Source: Limnobaculum allomyrinae
GTDB lineage: Bacteria; Pseudomonadota; Gammaproteobacteria; Enterobacterales; Enterobacteriaceae
Length of the DNA: 64,000 nt
Direction: 5' to 3'
Assembly (NCBI RefSeq): GCF_016649425.1
Contig: NZ_JADRCR010000002.1
Span: forward strand, 320,575 to 384,574
Below, piece after piece: positions 36,637 through 47,023 of the stretch; the first letter of the stretch is position 1, and every line of letters starts with the position of its first letter. The translations under genes and the position numbers were made by a program. The notes beneath the pieces were generated by a model. That model made no database searches. It was not told the origin of the DNA and was given only the letters and a program-made list of their open reading frames with translations.

Positions 36637-37284
36637 TCAGCGCCTAAGATGTTCATTAGCCCAGGTTGCTGCCTGAGTGCGATTCTTCACGGAGATCTTC
36701 TTAAACAGGTTATACAAGTGAGTTTTAACCGTGTTTTCACTAATGAACAGCAGTCTGGCAATCTCTAAGTTAGAAGCACCCATACTTAACTTATGCAGAA
36801 TCTCTTTCTCTCTATGAGTCAGGTCGGCTGTATTATCACTATGGTGATAATGGTAAAACCGTGACTGATTAAGCAGGTGACTGGCTAATCGTTGAGAAAA
36901 GTAATACTCGCCGCCCAAGACACTACTGATTCCTTCGATTAACTTCTCCTGATCGGCAGAGAGGTAAAAAACAGCGCTAATTTGTGGCCATTTTTCAATT
37001 TCTTCAAAGTGATAATCTTCGGGAGTATTTAGCAATAGTAATTTAATACGATCGCGATTTTGGTTGAGAACCCCTTGCCAAAAAGTAATTAATTTTCTGT
37101 CCACACTCATTAAATCGAATAAAATTAACACCTTTTCTGTTGGTGGTTCATCAAAAGGCTTATGAATATTTTGCAACTTAACATTAATGGGTAAGGCTGT
37201 ATTTAATTGATGTAATAGTGCTGTGGCTAATAACGACGGTTGTGTTATTAACAGCAACAGGCTTCTGTTTGCTTCATTACTCAT
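36637..37284 (-). CDS. csgD: Curli and biofilm regulator CsgD
   Basis: 215-residue LuxR/FixJ-type regulator. The N-terminal part is receiver-like. The C-terminal helix-turn-helix runs from LTHREKEILHKLSMGASNLE through SENTVKTHLYNLFKKI. CsgD activates csgBAC and cellulose-related genes. It heads csgDEFG and faces csgB over an 803-base gap, the usual arrangement. A CsgD-type box lies 143 bases before csgB. Confidence 0.95.
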   Translation of the reverse strand: MSNEANRSLLLLITQPSLLATALLHQLNTALPINVKLQNIHKPFDEPPTEKVLILFDLMSVDRKLITFWQGVLNQNRDRIKLLLLNTPEDYHFEEIEKWPQISAVFYLSADQEKLIEGISSVLGGEYYFSQRLASHLLNQSRFYHYHHSDNTADLTHREKEILHKLSMGASNLEIARLLFISENTVKTHLYNLFKKISVKNRTQAATWANEHLRR

Positions 37285-38087
37285 AATGAAACTCCGAAAT
37301 AATAGACAAACCCATCCGCGCAGAATCTTTGATACTGCAGTAAAAATAATTGGTTAATGACTTTTTATTTTCATAAAAAGATGTCATCTGAAATATATAT
37401 GACAATTAGATTAATGTTTTTTGGTTTTATTAATTCCTTCAATTGTGTGTTTTTACACATACTCAGTCTAGTATTAACGATTTCTAAAGCAAGGTCTATT
37501 TTTGTTGCAAAATGTTTCTTTTAGTTTATAACATTGTCAATTAATTCAACTAACTAATGATGGGTATGATTTAAAAAATCAATAAAATCATGCGGTGGTG
37601 CTATTTAATAAAGCAATTTGCATTGTGAAACGTAATTTTTTTCCACGCTATATGGCGCATTTGAGATATATCTAATAGCTACTAATTATTTCTTAATGAT
37701 GAATGGGTTAGTTAAATTTTCAATTTTTTGATAATTGAATAATTAATTTTATTTATTTTAGAGTTAAAGGGTTGGGTAGTATGGTAATGAGGTTGTTTTA
37801 TTTTCTAATATGGACTTTTTATATGGACTAAATGATCAATTTTGCTTTTTAAAATTAAATTTTAATGAAAGGGTTTACTTTGGCGTTAGTTCTAAAACTT
37901 TTGTATCAATACTATTTTTAAAAAATACGAAAGGCGGGTGAGTTTTTTATTTTTGAGCGATTGCATACTCAAGTCATTATGTAGCGAAGAGAATAATCAT
38001 GATTGTAATTATCTGAAAGAAAATCATTGATTTTATTCTTCATGTTTATGACTAAGTCAGCCCACTAGATTTAATCAGGGTGACAAA
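37285..38087. other. 803-base AT-rich divergent control region of the curli locus
   Basis: No gene. In E. coli the equivalent region is similarly long and densely regulated (OmpR, IHF, H-NS and others). Here it is strongly AT-rich throughout. I identify only the CsgD-type box at 37935-37945; other sites probably exist but cannot be assigned by eye. Confidence 0.6.
37935..37945 (+). promoter_or_regulatory. CsgD-binding box upstream of csgB
   Basis: CGGGTGAGTTT matches the reported CsgD motif CGGGKGAGNKA at 10 of 11 positions. It lies 143 bases before the csgB start. The E. coli csgBA promoter carries the same core. Confidence 0.7.
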
Positions 38088-38576
38088 ATGAAAAAGTTGA
38101 TATGTGCATTAGCGTTGCTTTCTGTTTCTGGCGCATCGATTGCTCAATATGACATGGCGGGTTCTGAATTTGTTTCATCAGATTATCAGATGAATAAAGG
38201 TACCGTTTCAGGGCAAGGGAGTCGTATGAATATTGAACAAAATGGCACTTCTAACCTGGCTGTTGTTGTACAAAAAGGGGGAGGCAACCAGGCACAGGTC
38301 AAGCAATCGGGGAGCAATAACACGGCCGTTATGTCCCAGAGAGGTATCGCAAATAACGCTGAAATTATTCAAGTCGACGCTAACAATGTGGCTTATATCG
38401 CGCAATCTGGCGTGGCGAATTCAGCGTCTATTGAGCAATCAGATTTTGATAATGAAGCTTATATTATCCAAAAGGGTAAAGGGAACGTAACGCAAATTAT
38501 TCAAAACGGTGTAAACCGGTCAGCCGGTGTTATACAAAATTCGTCAGGAATGGCCATTCGAGTGATTCAACACTAA
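38088..38576 (+). CDS. csgB: Curlin minor subunit / nucleator CsgB
   Basis: 162 residues with a signal peptide ending near ASIA-QY. The mature part is a chain of Q-x4-N-x5-Q units. Eight units fit exactly (for example QNGTSNLAVVVQ and QSGVANSASIEQ), and a ninth has Arg in place of Asn (QNGVNRSAGVIQ). CsgB sits at the cell surface and nucleates CsgA fibres. AGGGTGA precedes the ATG. Confidence 0.95.
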   Translation: MKKLICALALLSVSGASIAQYDMAGSEFVSSDYQMNKGTVSGQGSRMNIEQNGTSNLAVVVQKGGGNQAQVKQSGSNNTAVMSQRGIANNAEIIQVDANNVAYIAQSGVANSASIEQSDFDNEAYIIQKGKGNVTQIIQNGVNRSAGVIQNSSGMAIRVIQH

Positions 38577-38629
38577 GAATGACTGTTTTTTGATAATCAT
38601 AGAAAGCCTATATACGACGGGGTAGTATC

Positions 38630-39085
38630 ATGAAACTGTGGAAAATTATTGCGTTAACATCATTAGTTCTTTCTGGCAGTGCTATGGCCGGTCATCCTGG
38701 TCATACTAATCCGCCAACAACGACACCTCCAGCGGTACCTCAGTACACTTCAGCATCTGCTGAAATTCGTATCTATCAGGCAGGCACCAGCAACTTTGCT
38801 GATGCCAGTCAAACTCAGGCGTATAAATCTTTAACGGATATTGAGCAACGTGGCGATCGCAACAAGTCTTTCAGTAACCAGAGTGGAGACAACAGTTTAA
38901 TCAACGTTGACCAATTTGGTAATGATAACCTTAGCGTAGCGGCACAAACTGCCAATAAAGCAGCGATCTATGTTTCTCAAAGTGGTAGCGGCAACGTATC
39001 TGGCGCTGCTCAGAGCTATGATGGTGGCTTAATCACCGTTAACCAAAATGGTGCGGGTAACGTCGCATACTCTAACCAACACTAA
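38630..39085 (+). CDS. csgA: Major curlin subunit CsgA
   Basis: 151 residues with a signal peptide ending AMA-GH. Five amyloid repeats each fit S-x5-Q-x4-N-x5-Q: QAGTSNFADASQ, QRGDRNKSFSNQ, QFGNDNLSVAAQ, QSGSGNVSGAAQ and QNGAGNVAYSNQ. The segment before repeat 1, which guides secretion through CsgG, is rich in His, Pro and Thr (GHPGHTNPPTTTPPAVPQY). In E. coli it is Gly/Asn-rich, so this is an unusual variant. Confidence 0.95.
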   Translation: MKLWKIIALTSLVLSGSAMAGHPGHTNPPTTTPPAVPQYTSASAEIRIYQAGTSNFADASQTQAYKSLTDIEQRGDRNKSFSNQSGDNSLINVDQFGNDNLSVAAQTANKAAIYVSQSGSGNVSGAAQSYDGGLITVNQNGAGNVAYSNQH

Positions 39086-39157
39086 TTTCAGTTCTTTCTA
39101 TGTAAAAACAGGGCTATTTGCCCTGTTTTGTTTTTTGGTTTTTCCTGAGGAGTTCTT

Positions 39158-39484
39158 ATGTCTTTTTTACTCGCTGCCGCCCTCAGTAACCAGCTCTGGT
39201 TTAGTATGCAGCAGGATGCCCATTACTACACGGTTACCCCCATGGTAAATCTTGATAGTAGCTGTGAATGCACTATTTCAATAGAGGTTCAACGTAAAGG
39301 CAGTCAGGGAGAGAGCCGAAGCCTGCAACAAAGCCACATCTCTCTGAAAGCCCAAAAAGAGCATGCATTAGGACAAATGAAGTTCAATGTTGCTCAGGGC
39401 GACCGGGTGGATATTACCGTTACGCTAAGCAATGGTAGCAATATAGAAATAAAGAAGCAGTGGAGTTCATCACCTGAGGTTTGA
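39158..39484 (+). CDS. csgC: Curli chaperone CsgC
   Basis: 108 residues with an N-terminal hydrophobic signal and the conserved C-x-C motif (CEC at about residues 27-29). CsgC is a periplasmic immunoglobulin-like protein that stops CsgA from forming amyloid too early. TGAGGAG precedes the ATG. It completes csgBAC and is convergent with rpsT across a bidirectional terminator. Confidence 0.9.
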   Translation: MSFLLAAALSNQLWFSMQQDAHYYTVTPMVNLDSSCECTISIEVQRKGSQGESRSLQQSHISLKAQKEHALGQMKFNVAQGDRVDITVTLSNGSNIEIKKQWSSSPEV

Positions 39485-39530
39485 TTTTCAGATTGCAGAG
39501 GTTTTTCTGGACGTGATTAAATTGCAGACA

Positions 39531-39559
39531 TAAAAAAACCGGCATCGCCGGTTTTTTTA
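39531..39559. terminator. Bidirectional terminator between csgC and rpsT
   Basis: AAAAAAACCGGC then GCCGGTTTTTTT (39532-39558) form a GC core with A/T tails on both sides. Confidence 0.92.
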
Positions 39560-39577
39560 AGAAACGCTCAACATTAA

Positions 39578-39838
39578 TTACATAGCGTTGATTTGTGCAG
39601 TCAGGTTTGACTTATGACGCGCAGCTTTATTCTTATGAATTAAGCCTTTTGCTGCCTGACGGTCAACAATTGGTTGCATGTCATTAAATGCTGCCTGAGC
39701 AGCAGCTTTGTCACCTGCTGTAATCGCCATTTGTACTTTCTTGATGAAAGTACGCATCATGGAGCGACGGCTAGCGTTATGCTTGCGGCGCTTCTCAGAT
39801 TGGATGGCGCGTTTCTTAGCTGATTTGATATTAGCCAA
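39578..39838 (-). CDS. rpsT: 30S ribosomal protein S20
   Basis: 86 residues starting [11 protein letters not shown], basic, binding 16S rRNA at the base of the small subunit. The start codon is TTG, as in E. coli rpsT, where the weak start takes part in autoregulation. GGGAG lies upstream at normal distance. Monocistronic, divergent from ribF. Confidence 0.97.
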   Translation of the reverse strand: MANIKSAKKRAIQSEKRRKHNASRRSMMRTFIKKVQMAITAGDKAAAQAAFNDMQPIVDRQAAKGLIHKNKAARHKSNLTAQINAM

Positions 39839-40211
39839 GGTCCAACTCCCAAATAGTTTCTTGAGGACATTCTAAAGGCGAAGGAATATGCCCTTTCGAC
39901 CTTCTTTTGTCAACGGATTTGTGCAAATTAGCGCCGCCATTTTCTCTTTTTACTAAAAAAAGAAGGGGCGACACCGCGGTTATCGATGGCGCAGAATTCT
40001 AACAGCTTTGTACAACAGAATACAGTAATTAACGCGTTTTCTTTATGTAGATGTTGAAGATATAAGCATTACTGTATATTTATCGGTAGATTAACGCCTG
40101 AAGATCATAAACCACAGAAGATTTTCGTTTATCGCGTAATCGCGGGTTAACCTTAGGCGCGGCTATTGCTATAATCGATGGTTTCCAACTGTACAGAGCC
40201 CAAAACTGATT
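39839..40211. other. Divergent promoter region between rpsT and ribF
   Basis: 373 bases with no gene. It holds the rpsT promoter(s) and leader near 39850-39960 and the ribF promoter. A short ORF on the minus strand here has no ribosome site. Confidence 0.5.
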
Positions 40212-41150
40212 ATGGAGCTGATTCGCGGTATACACAATATCCGACCTCGCCACCACGGGTGTGTTTTGACGATTGGTAATTTTGACGGCGTTCATCTTGG
40301 ACATCAGGCGTTATTACGTCAGTTAAAGCGAGAAGGTGAACGTCTGGGCCTGCCAACCATGGTGATGATTTTTGAACCCCAGCCGTTGGAGTTATTTGCC
40401 CCGCAGCAGGCACCCGCAAGGCTGACACGCCTGCGTGATAAGTGTAAGTATCTGGCGCAGGCCAGTATCGATTATTTGCTGTGCGTGAAGTTTGATTCTG
40501 TTTTTGCAGCCAACAGCGCAGAACAATTTATTTCTCAATTGCTGGTAGATTTGTTGGGTGTTAAGTTTTTAATGGTTGGCGATGATTTTCGCTTTGGGGC
40601 GAAGCGGCAGGGAGATTTCTCTTTGCTGAAAACTGCCGGAGAAACCTTTGGTTTTTCTGTCGCCGATAGCGAAAGTTTTTGCGAGTCGGGTACACGAATC
40701 AGTAGTACCATCATTCGTCAGGCGCTGCGGGACGATAATCTGGCTCTGGCGGAATCTTTACTTGGTCGACCATACAGTATGTGTGGAAGGGTAGTTCATG
40801 GTGATGAACTGGGGAGAACGATTGGTTTTCCCACGGCAAATCTCCCTATGAAGCGACTGGTGGCTCCAATTAAAGGTGTGTATGCCGTAGAAGTGCAGGG
40901 GCTGGCAGATAAGCCATTGCCTGGTGTTGCTAATATTGGCACCCGTCCTACGGTTTTCGGCGTACGTCAGCAGCTTGAAGTACATTTATTAGATGTTGAT
41001 ATGGACTTGTACGGCCGCCATATTGATGTAGTAATCAGAGAAAAATTACGTAGCGAGCAGCGTTTTGCCTCGCTGGATGCTTTAAAACAGCAGATTGAAA
41101 ATGATGTCGTGACCGCCCGTGAATATTTTGGGCAAGCGGTACGGACTTAA
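40212..41150 (+). CDS. ribF: Bifunctional riboflavin kinase / FAD synthetase RibF
   Basis: 312 residues. The N-terminal FAD synthetase has the nucleotidyl-transferase run TIGNFDGVHLGHQ at about 20-32 and GDDFRFGAKRQGD. The C-terminal riboflavin kinase begins near residue 180 (GRVVHGDELGRTIGFPTANL). It makes FMN and then FAD. It leads the ribF-ileS-lspA-ispH run. Confidence 0.97.
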   Translation: MELIRGIHNIRPRHHGCVLTIGNFDGVHLGHQALLRQLKREGERLGLPTMVMIFEPQPLELFAPQQAPARLTRLRDKCKYLAQASIDYLLCVKFDSVFAANSAEQFISQLLVDLLGVKFLMVGDDFRFGAKRQGDFSLLKTAGETFGFSVADSESFCESGTRISSTIIRQALRDDNLALAESLLGRPYSMCGRVVHGDELGRTIGFPTANLPMKRLVAPIKGVYAVEVQGLADKPLPGVANIGTRPTVFGVRQQLEVHLLDVDMDLYGRHIDVVIREKLRSEQRFASLDALKQQIENDVVTAREYFGQAVRT

Positions 41151-41184
41151 ATATCTAGCCGAGAGATAGGGAACCGAGAATCGA

Positions 41185-44001
41185 ATGACTGACTATAAGA
41201 ACACGTTGAATTTGCCGGAAACCGGTTTTCCAATGCGCGGCGATTTAGCCAAGCGTGAACCGGATATGCTAAAACATTGGTATGAATCAGACCTTTATGG
41301 TGCGATTCGCCAGGCCAAAAAAGGGAAGAAAACGTTTATTCTTCACGATGGCCCTCCTTATGCAAACGGCAGCCTTCATATTGGTCATGCGGTAAATAAA
41401 ATTCTCAAAGACATTATTATCAAGTCAAAAAGCATGTCCGGATACGATGCGCCATATGTACCGGGCTGGGACTGTCATGGGTTACCTATTGAGCTGAAAG
41501 TAGAACAACTGGTGGGTAAACCAGGTGAGAAAATCAGCGCAGCTGAATTCCGTAAAGCTTGTCGTGACTATGCGGCGGAGCAGGTTGAAGGCCAGAAAAA
41601 AGATTTTATCCGTTTAGGTGTGCTGGGTGACTGGGATCATCCATACCTGACGATGGAATATAAAACTGAAGCCAACATCATCCGTTCTCTGTCAAAAATT
41701 ATCGGTAATGGGCACCTGCATAAAGGCGCTAAGCCTGTGCACTGGTGTATTGATTGCCGTTCATCTCTGGCGGAAGCAGAAGTTGAATATTATGACAAAA
41801 CCTCTCCTTCTATCGATGTGCGTTTTGCTGCTGTTGATCCGGCGGCAGTAGCTGCTCAGTTTGGTGTAAACCAGCTGAATGGTTCAGTTAATGCCGTTAT
41901 CTGGACGACTACGCCGTGGACTTTACCGGCAAACCGCGCGATCTCTTTGCACCCTGAGTTTGAATATCAGTTAGTTCAGGCCGGAAGTGACAACCTGATT
42001 CTGGCAGCGGATTTGGTCGAAAGCGTGATGAAACGTGCTGGCATTGATAGCTGGAAAGTTATGGGCAGTGCAAAAGGCGCTGACTTAGAGCTGATGCGCT
42101 TTAAACACCCATTCCTGAATTTTGATGTGCCTGTTGTATTGGGTGAACACGTTACGTTGGATGCGGGGACGGGTGCGGTACATACTGCTCCTGGTCACGG
42201 TCCTGATGACTATGTGATTGGTCAGAAGTATCAGTTAGAAGTGGCTAACCCGGTTGGTCCGGATGGTTGCTATCTGCCAGGAACCGGTGCTGGCCTTGAT
42301 GGCTTAAACGTATTTAAAGCCAATGATGTGATTGTTGAGATGCTGCGTGAGCAGGGTGCTTTATTGCACGTTGAAAAAGTGCTGCACAGTTATCCATGTT
42401 GCTGGCGCCATAAGTCACCGATCATCTTCCGTGCAACTCCTCAGTGGTTTATCAGCATGGATCAAAATGGATTGCGTAAGCAGTCACTGGAAGAGATCAA
42501 AAGCGTTCGCTGGATCCCTGATTGGGGTCAGGCACGTATCGAAAACATGGTAGCAAATCGCCCGGACTGGTGTATCTCACGTCAGCGTACCTGGGGTATG
42601 CCTATGTCACTGTTCGTTCACAAAGATACCGATGAACTGCATCCGCGTGCATTAGAAATCATGGAGCAGGTAGCTCAGCGCGTTGAACAGCATGGTATTC
42701 AGGCATGGTGGGATCTGGATCCTAAAGATGTATTAGGTGAAGATGCCGAAAATTATGTGAAAGTGCCGGATACGCTGGACGTTTGGTTTGACTCGGGTTC
42801 GACTCACTCCTCCGTCGTTGATGTACGTCCTGAGTTCCACGGACACAGCGCGGATATGTATCTGGAAGGTTCTGACCAGCATCGCGGTTGGTTTATGTCT
42901 TCCCTGATGATTTCAACCGCGATGAAAGGTAAAGCACCTTATCGTCAGGTTCTGACTCACGGTTTCACCGTGGATGGTCAGGGCCGTAAGATGTCAAAAT
43001 CTATCGGTAACACCATTAGCCCACAAGACGTAATGAATAAACTGGGTGGCGACATCCTGCGCTTATGGGTAGCCTCAACGGATTACACCGGTGAAATTGC
43101 CGTATCTGATGAAATCTTAAAACGTTCAGCTGATGCTTATCGTCGTATTCGTAACACCGCGCGTTTCCTGCTGGCTAACCTGAACGGTTTTGATCCGGCA
43201 AAAGATATGGTGAAACCAGAAGAGATGGTGGTTCTGGATCGCTGGGCCGTGGGTCGTGCTCTGGCTGCGCAAAATGAAATAGCTGCCAGTTATGATAATT
43301 ACGACTTCCATGTGGTTATTCAACGCCTGATGCAGTTCTGCTCTGTTGAAATGGGCTCGTTCTATCTGGATATCATCAAAGATCGTCAGTACACCGCAAA
43401 AGGCGATAGCCTGGCGCGTCGTAGCTGCCAGACTGCGCTGTATCATATTGCCGAAGCATTGGTACGCTGGATGGCGCCGGTAATGTCGTTTACTGCGGAT
43501 GAAATCTGGAACTATCTGCCAGGGGAACGTGAGAAGTTTGTGTTTACCGGTGAATGGTATCAAGGGCTATTCGGTTTGGCTGATGGCGAAAGTATGAATG
43601 ACAGCTATTGGGAAGAATTGCTGAAAGTGCGTGGTGAAGTGAACAAGGTGCTGGAGCAGGCGCGTAACGATAAGCAGTTGGGTGGCTCTCTGGAAGCATC
43701 AGTGACTTTATTCGCCGAGCCTGATTTAGCTGATAAGTTAAATGCACTTAAAAATGAGCTGCGTTTTGTACTGCTGACGTCTGGTGCGAAAGTTGAACCG
43801 ATTGCTCAGGCAACAGCAGATGCACAGCAAAGCGAAATGATGAAAGGTTTGAAAGTTGGGCTGGCTAAAGCACAGGGTACTAAATGTCCTCGTTGCTGGC
43901 ACTATACGCTGGATGTTGGGCAGAATGCTGAACATCCGGATCTTTGTGGTCGCTGTGTAACTAACGTTGCCGGCAATGGTGAAGAGCGTAAGTTCGCCTG
44001 A
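41185..44001 (+). CDS. ileS: Isoleucyl-tRNA synthetase
   Basis: 938-residue class Ia enzyme. HIGH is at 65-68 (LHIGHA) and KMSKS at 602-606. The editing domain in between includes [12 protein letters not shown]-terminal zinc ligands are CPRCWH and CGRC. It starts 34 bases after ribF, and its last base is the first base of the lspA ATG, as in E. coli. Confidence 0.98.
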   Translation: MTDYKNTLNLPETGFPMRGDLAKREPDMLKHWYESDLYGAIRQAKKGKKTFILHDGPPYANGSLHIGHAVNKILKDIIIKSKSMSGYDAPYVPGWDCHGLPIELKVEQLVGKPGEKISAAEFRKACRDYAAEQVEGQKKDFIRLGVLGDWDHPYLTMEYKTEANIIRSLSKIIGNGHLHKGAKPVHWCIDCRSSLAEAEVEYYDKTSPSIDVRFAAVDPAAVAAQFGVNQLNGSVNAVIWTTTPWTLPANRAISLHPEFEYQLVQAGSDNLILAADLVESVMKRAGIDSWKVMGSAKGADLELMRFKHPFLNFDVPVVLGEHVTLDAGTGAVHTAPGHGPDDYVIGQKYQLEVANPVGPDGCYLPGTGAGLDGLNVFKANDVIVEMLREQGALLHVEKVLHSYPCCWRHKSPIIFRATPQWFISMDQNGLRKQSLEEIKSVRWIPDWGQARIENMVANRPDWCISRQRTWGMPMSLFVHKDTDELHPRALEIMEQVAQRVEQHGIQAWWDLDPKDVLGEDAENYVKVPDTLDVWFDSGSTHSSVVDVRPEFHGHSADMYLEGSDQHRGWFMSSLMISTAMKGKAPYRQVLTHGFTVDGQGRKMSKSIGNTISPQDVMNKLGGDILRLWVASTDYTGEIAVSDEILKRSADAYRRIRNTARFLLANLNGFDPAKDMVKPEEMVVLDRWAVGRALAAQNEIAASYDNYDFHVVIQRLMQFCSVEMGSFYLDIIKDRQYTAKGDSLARRSCQTALYHIAEALVRWMAPVMSFTADEIWNYLPGEREKFVFTGEWYQGLFGLADGESMNDSYWEELLKVRGEVNKVLEQARNDKQLGGSLEASVTLFAEPDLADKLNALKNELRFVLLTSGAKVEPIAQATADAQQSEMMKGLKVGLAKAQGTKCPRCWHYTLDVGQNAEHPDLCGRCVTNVAGNGEERKFA

Positions 44002-44489
44002 TGAGCAAATCTATTGGTTCTACCGGACTCCGCTGGCTATGGCTGGCGGTTGCCGTGCTGATTGTCGATCTGGCCAGTAAGTTTTGGGTGGTAAAAAATT
44101 TCCGCCTGGGCGAATCGGTGGATTGGCTGCCGTTCTTTAATTTCTACTATGTGAGAAATTATGGTGCAGCGTTTAGTTCCTTTATGGGGCAGCGTTGGGC
44201 GCTGGCAGCCGTAGCGATAACAATTACCATCGTATTAATGGTGATGATGTACCGCACCGCGGCAACGGCTAAATGGAGTAACATTGCTTTTGCACTGATT
44301 ATCGGTGGTGCGTTGGGCAATCTGTTTGATCGCCTGTACCATGGTTTTGTCGTCGATTTTTTTGATTTTTTCATTGGTGACTGGCACTACCCAACGTTTA
44401 ACGTGGCTGACTGTGCAATATGCATCGGTGCAGTGATGGTCGTATTGGAAGGTTTCATTTTCTCTAAAAAAGAGAAAAAAACAGCATAA
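44001..44489 (+). CDS. lspA: Lipoprotein signal peptidase LspA
   Basis: 162-residue inner-membrane aspartic peptidase with four predicted segments, which removes prolipoprotein signal peptides before the acylated Cys. The catalytic pair is Asp119 (FVVDF) and Asp137 (NVADCA). The start overlaps the ileS stop. In E. coli fkpB follows; here ispH follows after 86 bases that contain a hairpin. Confidence 0.97.
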   Translation: MSKSIGSTGLRWLWLAVAVLIVDLASKFWVVKNFRLGESVDWLPFFNFYYVRNYGAAFSSFMGQRWALAAVAITITIVLMVMMYRTAATAKWSNIAFALIIGGALGNLFDRLYHGFVVDFFDFFIGDWHYPTFNVADCAICIGAVMVVLEGFIFSKKEKKTA

Positions 44490-44521
44490 CGCAAGTCACA
44501 GTAATGTAACGGTTTTATTGG

Positions 44522-44553
44522 CGGTGTAGCCAGCATGGTTGCTGACTACACCG
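44522..44553 (+). other. Hairpin between lspA and ispH
   Basis: CGGTGTAG (44522-44529) pairs with CTACACCG (44546-44553). After one mismatch, CAGC pairs with GCTG over a six-base loop. No T-run. It stands where fkpB lies in E. coli. Confidence 0.65.
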
Positions 44554-44575
44554 TATATATATTTGGAGAGTAAAA

Positions 44576-45520
44576 ATGCAGATATTGTTAGCCAATCCGC
44601 GAGGTTTCTGTGCAGGAGTCGACCGGGCTATCAGTATTGTTGAGCGTGCGCTGGAAATTTATGGCGCTCCAATTTATGTACGCCATGAAGTGGTGCATAA
44701 CCGTTATGTCGTCGACAGCCTGCGCGATCGCGGTGCGGTATTTATTGAACAGCTTAATGAAGTTCCTGATGGTGCAATTTTAATATTTTCTGCACATGGT
44801 GTGTCTCAGGCGGTTCGTGCCGAGGCCAAAGCCCGTGATTTGACAGTATTCGATGCCACTTGCCCATTGGTAACTAAAGTTCATATGGAAGTGGCTCGCG
44901 CCAGCCGTAAAGGCCGTGAGGCAATTTTGATTGGGCATGCAGGGCATCCTGAAGTGGAAGGCACCATGGGGCAGTACAGCAATCAGGATGGCGGAATGTA
45001 TTTGGTGGAGTCACCAGAAGATGTATGGCAATTAAAAGTCAAAAATGAGAAGAATCTCTGTTTTATGACGCAAACGACCCTGTCTGTTGACGATACTTCC
45101 GATGTCATTGATGCATTGCGTGAGCGTTTTCCGGATATTATTGGCCCGCGTAAAGATGATATCTGCTATGCCACTACCAACCGTCAGGAAGCGGTGCGTA
45201 ATTTGGCCCTGCAATCGGATATGGTATTGGTGGTTGGTTCAAAAAACTCATCTAACTCAAATCGTTTAGCGGAACTGGCACAACGTATCGGTAAACCGGC
45301 CTATTTGATTGATACTGCAGAAGACATTCAGGAAGAATGGGTGAAAAACCTGAATTCTGTTGGTGTAACCGCTGGCGCTTCCGCACCTGACGTTTTGGTT
45401 CAGGCTGTCATCACTCGCTTGCGTTCTCTGGGTGGGGAGCCGGCAGTAGAAATGGAAGGGCGCGAAGAGAGTATTGTATTTGAAGTGCCAAAAGAGCTGA
45501 GAGTTAAGCAGGTGGAGTAA
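44576..45520 (+). CDS. ispH: 4-hydroxy-3-methylbut-2-enyl diphosphate reductase IspH
   Basis: 314-residue iron-sulfur enzyme of the last methylerythritol phosphate step, giving isopentenyl and dimethylallyl diphosphate. Cluster cysteines are at 12 (RGFCAG) and 96 (DATCPL), with a third near 197 (DICYAT). The catalytic EVEGT-type motif is [15 protein letters not shown] precedes the ATG. It ends with a terminator before dapB; rihC, which lies between them in E. coli, is absent. Confidence 0.97.
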   Translation: MQILLANPRGFCAGVDRAISIVERALEIYGAPIYVRHEVVHNRYVVDSLRDRGAVFIEQLNEVPDGAILIFSAHGVSQAVRAEAKARDLTVFDATCPLVTKVHMEVARASRKGREAILIGHAGHPEVEGTMGQYSNQDGGMYLVESPEDVWQLKVKNEKNLCFMTQTTLSVDDTSDVIDALRERFPDIIGPRKDDICYATTNRQEAVRNLALQSDMVLVVGSKNSSNSNRLAELAQRIGKPAYLIDTAEDIQEEWVKNLNSVGVTAGASAPDVLVQAVITRLRSLGGEPAVEMEGREESIVFEVPKELRVKQVE

Positions 45521-45551
45521 ACCTGAATAGCTATTTTTGAGCAAAATATTT

Positions 45552-45578
45552 GCGGGCTGATATATTCAGCCCGTTTTT
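45552..45578 (+). terminator. Terminator of the ribF-ileS-lspA-ispH run
   Basis: CGGGCTGA (45553-45560) pairs with TCAGCCCG (45566-45573), followed by TTTTT. Confidence 0.9.
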
Positions 45579-45687
45579 ATTTCCATCGTTTTGTATTTCA
45601 TCAATATAAGCTTAGCTTTTAATTAGTTCTGCATAATTAGTAAATTTATTTGTCACCGTTCAGGGTGAACGTTAATCTGGTAGTTAA

Positions 45688-46539
<852 letters not shown>

Positions 46540-46783
46540 TTTTATTTAGCTTATATCGAGATTAGTCGGTTTTTTCGTTGGGTTAATCTCGATATTTTAT
46601 TTTTAATTTATTTATAATCATAATGTTAAGTTAAATAGTTTATATTATGACTGATTGTGGTTATTTTAAGATAATTCTATTCATTTTATTATCTTATCCT
46701 TCGTTTTTTATCCTTAAGTCTCATTTTTTCATCTGTATTTTTCTTTTTTGTATTCAAATATCAATTTATTCTATCATGTACTT

Positions 46784-46799
46784 TAGCAATCGTTTTCTA
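46784..46799. promoter_or_regulatory. PurR-like box upstream of carAB
   Basis: TAGCAATCGTTTTCTA matches the PurR consensus ACGCAAACGTTTTCNT at about 11 of 15 defined positions. PurR acts on the distal carAB promoter in E. coli. The match is moderate. Confidence 0.4.
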
Positions 46800-46975
46800 A
46801 GCATGGTTTATTGATGTTTATTGCCATTACATCTCAATTTTTATGTTGAAGTGCTAAAAATATAACAAAAAATATGTGTTTCGGTAGACAAGAGGCGGTT
46901 CGATCATTAGAATGCGCCCAATTTGCCCAAAATTTGCCAGTAAGGCTTTTTTTGTGCCTTTTTAAAAGGTATAGT

Positions 46976-47014
46976 TGTGAATTAATATGCATATTTTGTG
47001 ACTGTTTATTCTAG
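46976..47014. promoter_or_regulatory. Pair of ARG boxes (ArgR operator) before carA
   Basis: Cores TGAAT-TAAT-ATGCA (46978-46991) and TGACT-GTTT-ATTCT (46999-47012) resemble TGAAT-N4-ATTCA. Their centres are 21 bases apart, the standard spacing of ArgR box pairs. The second box ends just before the carA ribosome site. Confidence 0.65.
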
Positions 47015-47023
47015 GAGGGTGTT

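Larger units (their letters stand above)
46540..47023. other. 484-base control region upstream of carAB
   Basis: No gene. Very AT-rich in its first 300 bases. It should carry two carAB promoters as in E. coli: a distal purine/pyrimidine-controlled one near the PurR-like box (46784-46799), and a proximal arginine-controlled one at the ARG boxes (46976-47014). A TATAGT at 46970-46975 is a possible -10. Confidence 0.6.

Noticed and set aside
38088-39085. Repeats in csgB and csgA as a CRISPR-like or tandem DNA repeat
   Set aside because: They are protein-level curlin repeats with variable DNA sequence.
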